A DNA stretch of 16,692 nucleotides. It comes from Actinomycetota bacterium (lineage in GTDB: Bacteria > Actinomycetota > Thermoleophilia > Solirubrobacterales > 70-9). Positions 1 to 6,563 of the stretch are shown here, one piece after another. The DNA lies in NCBI GenBank assembly GCA_018268695.1, contig JAFDWD010001068.1, positions 1 through 16,692 on the forward strand, read 5' to 3'. Each line of letters opens with the position of its first letter. Within the stretch, counting starts at the first letter, position 1. The notes beneath the pieces are model-generated. The model was not told the DNA's origin. It ran no database searches and was given only the letters and a program-made list of their open reading frames with translations. Both the position numbers and the translations under genes were made by a program.

Positions 1-395
1 AGCGGGGCGGGGTCGTCGCCGGGATCGAAGACGGCTCGCTGGAGCAGGCGATCGCCGAGTCCGCCTACGAGCAGCAGCGCAAGATCGAGGACGGCGAGCG
101 GGTGATCGTCGGCGTGAACGCCTTCGCCGAAGAGGGCGAGGCCGCCCCCGTCGACACCTTCCAGGTCGGCGCCGACGTCCTCGAGCGCCAGCTCGCACGC
201 CTCGCCCGATCCCGCGAGGAACGCGACGAGCTCGCCGTCTCGGCGGCGCTCGCCGGGGTCGAGGCGGCGGCCGAGGGGACCGAGAACATGATGCCCGCGA
301 TCGTCACCGCGGTCCGCGCCTACGCGACCACGGCGGAGATCAGCGACGCGCTCGTTCGCGTCTTCGGCCGCCACGTCGGTTCGCAGGTGGTCTGA
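1..395 (+). CDS. Acyl-CoA mutase (methylmalonyl-CoA mutase type) large subunit, C-terminal part
   Basis: This is the last ~130 residues of the catalytic subunit of a B12-dependent acyl-CoA mutase, most likely methylmalonyl-CoA mutase, which interconverts (R)-methylmalonyl-CoA and succinyl-CoA. The frame begins at base 3 and is open at the left edge. Visible family features are a GGVVAGIEDG stretch, then ESAYEQQRKIEDGERVIVGV, the usual end of the TIM-barrel domain, followed by the helical tail ending in VFGRHVGSQVV. The protein stops without a cobalamin-binding domain; that domain is encoded separately at 1966-2388, so this is a split mutase. Its stop overlaps the next ATG by one base. The residues that separate methylmalonyl-, isobutyryl-, ethylmalonyl- and 2-hydroxyisobutyryl-CoA mutases lie upstream of the window, so the substrate is inferred from the adjacent epimerase. 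Confidence 0.85.
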   Translation, partial: RGGVVAGIEDGSLEQAIAESAYEQQRKIEDGERVIVGVNAFAEEGEAAPVDTFQVGADVLERQLARLARSREERDELAVSAALAGVEAAAEGTENMMPAIVTAVRAYATTAEISDALVRVFGRHVGSQVV

Positions 396-826
396 TGGAT
401 GGTCCGCTGGCGGCGCTCGCCGTCGACCACGTGGGGATCGCCGCCGAGGGCCCGGCGACCGCGCTCACCGCGCTCCTGGGCGGCGCGGACGAGATCGCCG
501 GCCGCGAGATGCCGAGCGGCGTCGCCGTCGGCCGCTTCGGCCCGCGCAACGGCCTCGAGCTGGTCTGGGAGGCGCAGCCGGGCTCCCCGGTCGAGTCCTT
601 CCTGGCCCGGCGCGGCCCCGGCCTCCATCACGTCGCCCTCCGCGTCGCGAGCGGGTCGATCGAGGCCCTCCGCGACCGGCTCGTCGCCGAATCGGTGCGC
701 CTGATCGGCGACGGCATCGAACGCTCCTCCGACCAGCGCAGGTGCTTCTTCGTCCACCCCTCGGCGACCGGCGGGGTGCTGGTCGAGGTCGTCGAGGGCC
801 CGTCGCCGGGAGCCGAGGATGAGTGA
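395..826 (+). CDS. mce: Methylmalonyl-CoA epimerase-like VOC protein
   Basis: A 143-residue vicinal-oxygen-chelate protein, the usual length for methylmalonyl-CoA epimerase, which interconverts the 2S and 2R forms of methylmalonyl-CoA so that the mutase can use them. Family signatures are DHVGIA near the N-terminus (metal ligand His12), RNGLELVWEAQPGSPVESFL, RRGPGLHHVALRV (His78/His79) and FFVHPSATGGVLVEVVE with ligand Glu131. The start is the ATG sharing its first base with the mutase stop, which implies translational coupling. The stop lies 8 bp inside the next gene. Its place between the two mutase subunits supports a methylmalonyl-CoA route. The alternative is a VOC protein acting on another acyl-CoA, because some positions (GIERSSDQRRC) differ from the usual GA-G-I segment. 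Confidence 0.8.
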   Translation: MDGPLAALAVDHVGIAAEGPATALTALLGGADEIAGREMPSGVAVGRFGPRNGLELVWEAQPGSPVESFLARRGPGLHHVALRVASGSIEALRDRLVAESVRLIGDGIERSSDQRRCFFVHPSATGGVLVEVVEGPSPGAEDE

Positions 827-1973
827 CTACCCGCTCGACGGGGTGAAGGTCCTCGACCTGACGCAGTACGTCGCCGGTCCCTATTCGACCCAGGTGCTGG
901 CCGACCTCGGCGCCACCGTGCTGAAGGTCGAGCGGCCGGGAGGCGGGGACGTGTATCGCCGGCAGGGCCCGCTCTTCCTGGGCGGCGAGAGCGTCAGCTT
1001 CCTCACCCTGAACCGTGGCAAGCGCAGCATCGCCCTCGACCTCGGTGACCCCGAGGACCGCGAGGCGCTGCTCGCCCTGGTGGCCGAGGCCGATGTCCTG
1101 GTGGAGAACATGAAGCCGGGTACCCTGGCCCGCCGCGGGCTCGATTACGAGACCCTCTCGCAGGCCGCTCCGCGGCTCATCTACTGCTCCATCTCCGGCT
1201 TCGGCCAGCGCGGCCCGCTGGCGGGCGAAGGCGCCTACGACCTGACGATCCAGGCGATCTCCGGGCTGATGTCGATGACCGGCCACCCGGGCGGGCCGCC
1301 GGCGAAGATCCCGGTCGCGGCACTCGACTTCGGCAGTGCCCTCTACGGCGTGATCGGCATCCAGGCGGCGCTCTGGCAGCGCGAGCGCACCGGGAAGGGC
1401 CAGTGGATCCAGACCTCGCTGCTGGAGACCAGCCTCGCCTGGCTCTCGATGCACGTCGCCGCCCGCGGCGCCGGCGGGGAGGAGCCCGGCCCGCTGGGCA
1501 CCCGCAGCCCCTTCTTCGCCCCTTACGAGGCGTACGCCACCGCCGACGGCCACATCGTCGTCGTCGGCACCGGCGGTAGCGACGGCTGGGAGCGGTTCTG
1601 CGCCGCGATCGACGCGCCCGCCCTGCTCGAGGACGAGCGCTTCGCCGACAACTCGCTGCGGGTGGAGAACGCGGAGGCGCTGCGGGTGGAGATCGAGACG
1701 CGGCTGCGCGAGGCACCGACCGACCACTGGGCCGAGGCCCTGCGCCGCGAGGGCGTTGCCCACGCCCCGGTCCAGACCCTCGACCAGGTGCTCGGCTCCG
1801 ACCAGGTGGGGGAGCTCGGCGCGGTCCGTGACTTCGAGCACCCGGTCGCGGGCAAGGTGCGGGAGGTGCGCCTGCCGATCACCTTCTCCTCGTCCCCGGC
1901 GACCTCCGAGGCGCCTGCCCCGGCCCTCGACGAGCACCGCGAGGCGCGCTTCGGCGAGGTCGACGATGGCTGA
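819..1973 (+). CDS. CaiB/BaiF family (family III) CoA-transferase
   Basis: A 384-residue family III CoA-transferase, which moves CoA between carboxylic acids through aspartyl-anhydride and thioester intermediates. It opens with [20 protein letters not shown] and [16 protein letters not shown], both hallmarks of the family. It then has [13 protein letters not shown], the [19 protein letters not shown] segment and [13 protein letters not shown]. Asp170 in [13 protein letters not shown] aligns with the catalytic aspartate of formyl-CoA transferase. The length is typical. It overlaps the epimerase by 8 bp and the B12 subunit by 8 bp, so it is translated as part of the mutase operon. A CoA-transferase between the two halves of a mutase is unusual; it probably activates the acid that feeds the mutase, with succinyl-CoA or another acyl-CoA as donor. 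The substrate cannot be read from the sequence. Confidence 0.88.
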   Translation: MSDYPLDGVKVLDLTQYVAGPYSTQVLADLGATVLKVERPGGGDVYRRQGPLFLGGESVSFLTLNRGKRSIALDLGDPEDREALLALVAEADVLVENMKPGTLARRGLDYETLSQAAPRLIYCSISGFGQRGPLAGEGAYDLTIQAISGLMSMTGHPGGPPAKIPVAALDFGSALYGVIGIQAALWQRERTGKGQWIQTSLLETSLAWLSMHVAARGAGGEEPGPLGTRSPFFAPYEAYATADGHIVVVGTGGSDGWERFCAAIDAPALLEDERFADNSLRVENAEALRVEIETRLREAPTDHWAEALRREGVAHAPVQTLDQVLGSDQVGELGAVRDFEHPVAGKVREVRLPITFSSSPATSEAPAPALDEHREARFGEVDDG

Positions 1974-2388
1974 GCGCCGGCTGCGGGTGGTCGTCGCGAA
2001 GCCCGGCCTCGACGGCCATGACCGCGGCGCCAAGGTGATCGCCCGGGCGCTTCGCGACGCCGGCATGGAGGTCATCTACACCGGCCTCCACCAGCGCCCG
2101 CGCCAGATCGTCGAGACGGCGCTGCAGGAGGACGCCGACGCGATCGGCCTCTCGATTCTCTCCGGCGCCCATCTGAGCCTGACGGCGGAGCTGTTCGAGC
2201 TGCTCGCGGCGGAGGACGCCGGCGATGTCGCGGTCGTCGTCGGTGGGGTGATCCCGGCCGAGGACCACGAGGCGCTGCGGGCGCTCGGCGTCGCCGCGAT
2301 CTTCACCCCCGGCACCAGCACCAGGGAAGCCGCGGCCCTGGTCGAGCAGGCGGTCGAACGGCACCGCGGCAGGACGGCCGCCGGATGA
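1966..2388 (+). CDS. Cobalamin-binding small subunit of split acyl-CoA mutase
   Basis: A 140-residue stand-alone B12-binding domain. The DGHDRG motif (Asp16-x-His18-x-x-Gly21) supplies the histidine that replaces the dimethylbenzimidazole base on cobalt. LSILSGAH (residues 62-69) and VVGGVIP (91-97) are the other cobalamin-contact segments of methylmalonyl-CoA mutase C-terminal domains. [10 protein letters not shown] near the end is also typical. The ATG at 1966 was chosen because it gives the correct domain start and an 8-bp overlap with the CoA-transferase. It should pair with the large subunit ending at 395. This split form resembles archaeal-type mutases and the 2-hydroxyisobutyryl-CoA mutase small subunit, so the partner decides the reaction. 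Nothing suggests a defect. Confidence 0.87.
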   Translation: MAERRLRVVVAKPGLDGHDRGAKVIARALRDAGMEVIYTGLHQRPRQIVETALQEDADAIGLSILSGAHLSLTAELFELLAAEDAGDVAVVVGGVIPAEDHEALRALGVAAIFTPGTSTREAAALVEQAVERHRGRTAAG

Positions 2389-2424
2389 CGGGGGCCCGCA
2401 TACCGTCACCGTTCCGACCCGATG

Positions 2425-2439
2425 CCTACGATGTAGGGG
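2425..2439 (+). promoter_or_regulatory. Putative leaderless promoter of gntR-1
   Basis: TACGAT at 2427-2432 fits the TAnnnT form of an actinobacterial -10 box and ends seven bases before the ATG at 2440, which places transcription start at or beside the ATG. No Shine-Dalgarno sequence is present. The box lies inside a small inverted repeat, CCTAC-GAT-GTAGG (2425-2437), which could also be an operator half. No clear -35 is seen. The gap 2389-2439 holds no evident terminator. Confidence 0.4.
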
Positions 2440-3120
2440 ATGAACGGGGGGCAGCTGAAAGTGCATGGCCTGGACGCGGCCGTCCAGGAAGCGATCCGCG
2501 GGAGGATCCTCGAGGGTGATCTCCGTCCCGGCGATCCGCTCGTGGAGGCGCAGCTCTCGGCCGAGTTCGGGATCTCCAAGACGCCGGTACGCGAGGCGCT
2601 CATCGCTCTCGGGCGCGATGGCCTGGTCGACCAGGTCCCCCACCATGTCACCCGCGTGGCGACACCGGTCGCGGCCGACATCACCCACGCTTGCGAGCTT
2701 CGCGGCTGGCTCGAAGGCGAGATCGCCGCGGAGCGCGCGGTCAAGGATGCGAGCGACCTTCACAGCGCCCTCCGCAAGACCATCCGCGATGCCCGCGCGG
2801 CGCTCAAGGCCGACGACGTCCACGCCTACACCGAGGCGGTGGAGGCCTTCTCCGATGTCCTCATCCAGGACGCCGACAACCGTTACGCCCGCGAGGTCAT
2901 CCAACGGCTCCGCAACATCCTCGCCCTCACGGCGAACGTCGCCCAGCGCACCGCCGGCCGCCGCCGTCGGTCCATCGACGAGCACGCCAAGATCCTCAAA
3001 GCGATGGTCGGCGAAGATCCCGACGGCACCCGCGCGGCCATCCGGGAACACCTCCGCAGCATCGAAAAGGACGCTCTCGCCGCCTTGGCCGCCCTCGAGG
3101 CCGACGCCGAGCGCAACTGA
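2440..3120 (+). CDS. GntR/FadR-type transcriptional regulator (FCD domain), paralogue 1
   Basis: A 226-residue regulator with an N-terminal winged helix-turn-helix (about 11-76) and an all-helical FCD effector domain (about 85-215). The GntR signature is clear: IRGRILEGDLRPGDPLVE, LSAEFGISKTPVREAL and LGRDGLV. Its DNA-binding half matches GntR-2 (11529-12215) at 58 of 66 positions by eye, so the two probably recognise the same operator, while the effector domains differ much more. The usual FCD metal ligands Asp and His in D-x-x-F-H are Val134 and Ser138 here; the later histidines (His182, His204) remain. It is followed after 39 bp by the aspartase-like gene, likely its operon partner. It may bind the motif at 4590-4607 and 12244-12261; that is inference. 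Confidence 0.9.
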   Translation: MNGGQLKVHGLDAAVQEAIRGRILEGDLRPGDPLVEAQLSAEFGISKTPVREALIALGRDGLVDQVPHHVTRVATPVAADITHACELRGWLEGEIAAERAVKDASDLHSALRKTIRDARAALKADDVHAYTEAVEAFSDVLIQDADNRYAREVIQRLRNILALTANVAQRTAGRRRRSIDEHAKILKAMVGEDPDGTRAAIREHLRSIEKDALAALAALEADAERN

Positions 3121-3139
3121 TCCAGGGCCGGTGGGGGCC

Positions 3140-3154
3140 CGCCCCGGCGGGGCG
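3140..3154 (+). promoter_or_regulatory. GC-rich hairpin just before the aspartase-like start
   Basis: A perfect 6-bp stem, CGCCCC-GGC-GGGGCG, ends five bases before the ATG at 3160 and includes part of the purine-rich stretch that would be the ribosome binding site. An overlapping alternative stem can form with the GGGGG run at 3132-3137. There is no T-tract, so it is not a standard terminator. A role in limiting translation of the lyase is possible but unproven. Confidence 0.3.
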
Positions 3155-3159
3155 AGGCG

Positions 3160-4578
3160 ATGAGCGTCGCCGCGGAGGGCGTCCGCCGCGAGCGTGATCT
3201 GCTCGGCGAGCGCGACGTGCCGCGGGCTGCCTATTACGGCATCCACACGCTGCGCGCCTTGGAGAACTTCCCGGTCAGCGGCAACCCGATCGCGAGCCAC
3301 CCGCACCTGATCTGGGGGCTCGCCGCGGTCAAGGAGGCCGCCGCCGCCGCGAACCGACAGATCGGCGTGCTCGATCCCGCGAAGGCCGACGCGATCGTCG
3401 CTGCCTGCAGGGAGATCCGCGAGGGGGCACTGAGGGATCAGTTCCGCGTGGACGTCTTTCAAGGAGGCGCGGGCACGTCGACCAACATGAACGCGAACGA
3501 GGTGATCGCGAACCGGGCGCTGGAGCTGCTCGGCCACCCGCGCGGCGCCTATGAGTTCCTCCATCCGCTGGACGACGTGAACGCCGGCCAGAGCACCAAC
3601 GACGTCTACCCGACCGCGGCGAGGGTCGCCCTCGACCGGGCCGCGGGGGACCTGGCGGCGGGGCTGGGGCAGCTGCGCGCCGCCTTCGCCGACCGCGCCG
3701 CCGAGTTCGCCGACGTGGTGAAGATGGGGCGGACCCAGCTGCAGGACGCGGTGCCGATGACGGTGGGGCAGGAGCTCGCCACCTACGCGGTGATGATCGG
3801 CGAGGATGAACTGCGGCTCGGCGAGGCGCGCCTGCTGCTGCGCGAGGTGAACCTCGGCGGCACCGCGATCGGCACCGGGCTGAACGCCGCCCCGGGCTAC
3901 CGGGCGGCGGTCTGCGAGTGGCTGGCCGGGATCGTCGGCCACGAGCTGCGCTCCGCCCCCGACCTGGTCGAGGCGACCCAGGACTGCGGCGCCTTCGTAC
4001 AGCTCTCAGGGGTGCTGAAGCGGATCGCGATGAAGCTCTCGAAGACCTGTAACGACCTGCGCCTGCTCTCCTCGGGGCCGCGTGCCGGCCTCGGTGAGTT
4101 GAACCTGCCGCCGGTCCAGGCCGGGTCGAGCATGATGCCGGGCAAGGTCAACCCGGTGATCCCGGAGCTGGTGAACCAGATCGCCTTCGAGGTCGCCGGC
4201 AACGACGTCACGGTCAGCATGGCGGCGGAGGGCGGGCAGCTGCAGCTGAACGCCTTCGAGCCGGTGATCGTCCACCGGCTGCTCGACGGCTTCGCCCACC
4301 TCACCGCCGGCTGCGAGCTGCTGGCGACCCGTTGCGTCGGCGGCATCACCGTGAACCGGGCCCGGCTGGAGCAGACGGTGGAGGGCTCGATCGGGCTGGC
4401 GACCGCTCTTAATCCCTACCTCGGCTACGCGACCTCGACCGCGATCGCCCAGGAGGCCATGCGCAGTGGGCGCGGCGTCCTCACCCTGGTCCGCGAGCGC
4501 GGATTGCTCGATCCCGCAGACCTCGAACGGATCCTCGCCTCAGGCCGGATGACGGGCAGCGGCGATGAGAAACTCTAG
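3160..4578 (+). CDS. aspA: Aspartate ammonia-lyase (aspartase/fumarase superfamily)
   Basis: A 472-residue member of the aspartase/fumarase superfamily, close to typical AspA length. It would catalyse L-aspartate to fumarate plus ammonia in the cytoplasm as a homotetramer. AspA-type blocks occur in order: RERDLLGERDVP and AYYGIHTLRALENFPVS (10-40), GAGTSTNMNANEVIAN (103-118), GQSTNDVYPTA (143-153), MGRTQLQDAVPM (189-200), GGTAIGTGLNA (233-243) and the loop GSSMMPGKVNPVIPE (322-336), whose Ser323 is the equivalent of the catalytic base. The N-terminal RDLLGE and YGIHTLRA blocks favour aspartase over fumarase. It sits 39 bp after gntR-1 and before the pyrimidine importer operon. It may feed fumarate to central metabolism, or act on an aspartate-like or enamine intermediate made by the cluster; the second idea is inference. 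Confidence 0.85.
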   Translation: MSVAAEGVRRERDLLGERDVPRAAYYGIHTLRALENFPVSGNPIASHPHLIWGLAAVKEAAAAANRQIGVLDPAKADAIVAACREIREGALRDQFRVDVFQGGAGTSTNMNANEVIANRALELLGHPRGAYEFLHPLDDVNAGQSTNDVYPTAARVALDRAAGDLAAGLGQLRAAFADRAAEFADVVKMGRTQLQDAVPMTVGQELATYAVMIGEDELRLGEARLLLREVNLGGTAIGTGLNAAPGYRAAVCEWLAGIVGHELRSAPDLVEATQDCGAFVQLSGVLKRIAMKLSKTCNDLRLLSSGPRAGLGELNLPPVQAGSSMMPGKVNPVIPELVNQIAFEVAGNDVTVSMAAEGGQLQLNAFEPVIVHRLLDGFAHLTAGCELLATRCVGGITVNRARLEQTVEGSIGLATALNPYLGYATSTAIAQEAMRSGRGVLTLVRERGLLDPADLERILASGRMTGSGDEKL

Positions 4579-4589
4579 GAGATCTGGTA

Positions 4590-4607
4590 ATGTCATATCT
4601 CATATTC
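4590..4607 (+). promoter_or_regulatory. Candidate operator, copy 1
   Basis: ATGTCATATCTCATATTC matches the reverse strand of 12244-12261 at 14 of 18 positions. It contains TCATAT twice in direct orientation with a 7-base period. It lies just after the aspartase-like stop and upstream of the NMT1/THI5 operon, where a repressor would block transcription. The two nearly identical GntR DNA-binding domains in the window are the obvious candidate readers. This assignment is inference from position and repetition only. Confidence 0.5.
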
Positions 4608-4746
4608 TAAATAAGTCGGTTGGCGGTCTGCGCGAGGGAACCACCGAGGTGGACGTGCACGGGAAAGACGCCGGAGGAAGAGAGAGGACGGTCCTGTGTC
4701 TGCTGACCGCGGTACCCCTGCGCATGGATGCGCCGATGACGAACAC

Positions 4747-4751
4747 GGAGG
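4747..4751 (+). promoter_or_regulatory. Ribosome binding site fixing the GTG start at 4759
   Basis: GGAGG, seven bases before the GTG at 4759. It decides against the upstream in-frame GTG at 4696, which would put about 21 polar residues in front of a perfect lipoprotein signal peptide. Confidence 0.75.
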
Positions 4752-4758
4752 CTCCCAA

Positions 4759-5856
4759 GTGAATTCGCCGAAGCTGCGCTGGGCCGCTCTGGCCTGTTTG
4801 ATCGTTGCCCTGTCCTTGGTCGTCGCCGCCTGTGGCGGTGGGGGATCCGACTCCACCGGTGGTGCGACCGACACCACCGGCTCCGAATCCGCGAGCGGTG
4901 AAGAAGGGGGCGGCGAAACGCAGGACGTGAGCCTGCAGCTGGACTGGACGCCGAACACGAACCACACCGGTTTCTACGTCGCCGACAAGAAGGGCCTCTA
5001 CGAAAAAGCCGGGGTCAAGCTGAACATCCTCCCGTACAGCGAAGGCTCGGCCGACACCCTGGTCGGCGCCGGCAAAGCGAACTGCGGGATCACCTTCCAG
5101 GAAAACGTCCCGCTGGCGGTCGCCGCCGGCAGCAACGAGGTCGCGGTCATGGCGATCGTCCAGCACCAGGTCCAGTCGCTGATCACGAACGGCAGCTCCG
5201 GCCTGACCTCGCCGAAAGACCTGACCGGCAAGACCTACGGCGGCTTCGGCCTCCCGTTCGAAATCCCGTTCGTCAACCAGATGGTCATCTACGACGGCGG
5301 CAAGGGTGAAATGAAGAACGTCATCCTCAACACCGGCGCCTACGAAGCCGTCTACCACGGCCAGGTCGACAGCTCGATCGCCTTCCGCACCTGGGAGCTC
5401 ATCGAAGCGAAGGAACGGGGAATCAAGCTGAACGAATTCCCGCTGCCGGAATACGGCGTGCCGGACACCTACAACGTGATCATGGCCTGCAACACGGACT
5501 GGCTGGAAGCGAACCCCGAACTGGCGAAAAAGTTCGTCCAGGCGACTTCGGAAGGCTTCGAAGACGCGGTCAAAGACCCGAAAGAAGCTGCCGAAATCCT
5601 GATCGAAATGAACCCGGGCGCGTTCTCCAACGAAAGCCTCGTGTTCGCATCCGCCGAAATGCTCGGCAAAGAATTCTACGACGACGAAAACGGCAAATTC
5701 GGCTGCATGGTGCCGGATCGCTGGTCCACGTTCGTCAAATGGGAGTTCGAACAGGGGATCATCGTCGGCACCGACGGTAAGCCGGTGGCGAGCGAACCCG
5801 ATCCGGAAGAGATGTGGACCAGTGAATACCTGCCGAGCTGGTGCGGCAAGGCATGA
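4759..5856 (+). CDS. NMT1/THI5-like ABC substrate-binding lipoprotein (ThiY-like)
   Basis: A 365-residue solute-binding lipoprotein. Starting at the GTG with a GGAGG site, it has a short positive N-terminus (KLR), a hydrophobic segment and the lipobox VAAC, with lipidated Cys25. A Gly/Ser/Thr/Glu-rich linker follows to about residue 53. The binding domain begins LQLDWTPNTNHTGFYVADKKGLYEKAG, the hallmark of NMT1/THI5 and ThiY proteins that bind thiamin pyrimidine precursors such as formylaminopyrimidine. Related family members bind other heterocycles or riboflavin, so the ligand is probable, not certain. The permease and ATPase lie 6.4 kb downstream at 12284-13965. The next gene, TenA-1, overlaps by 4 bp. 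Codon use is odd: from about residue 55 on, Glu is GAA about 25 times against GAG 4 times, while neighbours strongly favour GAG. This suggests selection for high expression or a different origin. Confidence 0.88.
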   Translation: MNSPKLRWAALACLIVALSLVVAACGGGGSDSTGGATDTTGSESASGEEGGGETQDVSLQLDWTPNTNHTGFYVADKKGLYEKAGVKLNILPYSEGSADTLVGAGKANCGITFQENVPLAVAAGSNEVAVMAIVQHQVQSLITNGSSGLTSPKDLTGKTYGGFGLPFEIPFVNQMVIYDGGKGEMKNVILNTGAYEAVYHGQVDSSIAFRTWELIEAKERGIKLNEFPLPEYGVPDTYNVIMACNTDWLEANPELAKKFVQATSEGFEDAVKDPKEAAEILIEMNPGAFSNESLVFASAEMLGKEFYDDENGKFGCMVPDRWSTFVKWEFEQGIIVGTDGKPVASEPDPEEMWTSEYLPSWCGKA

Positions 5857-6536
5857 GCACGGTCACCGACACCTCCTTCCGTGAGGAGCTGTGGTCGTCG
5901 GTCGCCCCCACCTACGGGGCGATCGTCAGCCACCCCTTCCTCACCGGGATTACCGACGGCTCACTGCCCCCCGAGGCCTTCGTCCGCTTCGTGGAACAGG
6001 ACCGGCTCTATCTGCGGGTCTACTCGAGGGCGCTCTCGTTCACCGCGGGCCACGCCTCCGACCCCGAGGACACCGCCGTGTTCACCGGCTCCGCCTCGAC
6101 CGCGATCGCGGTCGAGGCGGGGATGCACGCCGAACTCCTAGAGGGGTTCGGCGTCGATCCGTCCCACCAGCTGGAGGCGCTCCCGCCGAGCGGGGAGCTG
6201 TACGCGCAGACGATCCTCGCCCACTCCTCGCGCGGCCCGTTCTCCGAGGCGCTCGCCTCGGTGCTCGCCTGCTTCTGGGTCTACGCCGAGATGGGCCACG
6301 ACCTGCAGGCGAAGGGCTCGCCCGATCCGCGCTTCCAGCGCTGGGTGGACACCTACGGTGACGCGGAGTTCGCGGCGACGGTGCAGCGGGTGCTGGCGAT
6401 CGTCGATCGCGTGGGGCGCGAATCGGGGCCGACCGAAAAGCGGCGCTTCCAGGAGATCTTCGCCCAGGGCGTGCGGCTCGAGTGGATGTTCTGGGACTGC
6501 GCCTGGCGGCTCGAGGACTGGCCGAGCATCGGCTGA
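5853..6536 (+). CDS. tenA: TenA family aminopyrimidine aminohydrolase, canonical active site (TenA-1)
   Basis: A 227-residue TenA/thiaminase II protein. TenA enzymes hydrolyse 4-amino-5-aminomethyl-2-methylpyrimidine, a thiamin breakdown product, to the hydroxymethyl-pyrimidine HMP. All active-site positions known from Bacillus subtilis TenA can be placed with correct spacing: Asp50 (D44), Tyr53 (Y47), Tyr117 (Y112), nucleophile Cys140 (C135) in ASVLACFWVYAEMG, Tyr144 (Y139), Tyr168 (Y163) and Glu210 (E205) in RLEWMFWD. The helical fold signature SHPFLTGITDGSLPPEAF is also present. The ATG at 5853 overlaps the stop of the importer lipoprotein (ATGA) and is preferred over the in-frame GTG at 5841. 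Cotranscription with an NMT1/THI5 protein fits import and processing of a base-degraded thiamin. It is an enzyme, not a regulator, despite the old name. Confidence 0.88.
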   Translation: MSTVTDTSFREELWSSVAPTYGAIVSHPFLTGITDGSLPPEAFVRFVEQDRLYLRVYSRALSFTAGHASDPEDTAVFTGSASTAIAVEAGMHAELLEGFGVDPSHQLEALPPSGELYAQTILAHSSRGPFSEALASVLACFWVYAEMGHDLQAKGSPDPRFQRWVDTYGDAEFAATVQRVLAIVDRVGRESGPTEKRRFQEIFAQGVRLEWMFWDCAWRLEDWPSIG

Positions 6537-6563
6537 CCCAGACTGAGGAAAAGGAGAGACGAG

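Larger units (their letters stand above)
4579..4758 (+). promoter_or_regulatory. 180-bp leader of the importer/catabolic operon
   Basis: This is the longest gene-free stretch. Its first 40 bases are sharply AT-rich compared with the surroundings and hold the candidate operator at 4590-4607 together with possible -10 boxes (TATTCT at 4603-4608). The remaining ~150 bases contain two small inverted repeats, CCACC-GA-GGTGG (4641-4652) and GCGCAT-GG-ATGCGC (4720-4733), neither with a T-tract. If transcription starts near 4612, the 5' untranslated region is about 145 nt, long for a compact genome. No convincing TPP riboswitch was found. Confidence 0.45.

Noticed and set aside
4565..4600. Resemblance to a TPP riboswitch (GATGAGA followed by GATCTGGTAATGTCA)
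   Set aside because: The CTGG is not followed by a pairing CCAG, there is no GGCTGAGA/ACCC pair and no closing stem, and half of it lies inside the lyase gene. It looks like a chance match.
4641..4733. Hairpins CCACC-GA-GGTGG and GCGCAT-GG-ATGCGC as intrinsic terminators
   Set aside because: Both have short stems with two-base apparent loops and no T-tract.
4696..4758. Upstream extension of the binding protein to GTG 4696
   Set aside because: It would put about 21 polar residues before a perfect lipoprotein signal peptide, and GGAGG at 4747-4751 marks 4759.
4565..4762. 65-residue reading frame through the leader
   Set aside because: It starts inside the end of the lyase gene without a ribosome site, has no recognisable features and runs into the supported GTG start at 4759.
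5853..6536. Reading TenA-1 and TenA-2 as transcriptional activators, as older annotations do
   Set aside because: Both have the Cys and Glu of the hydrolase active site and no DNA-binding domain.
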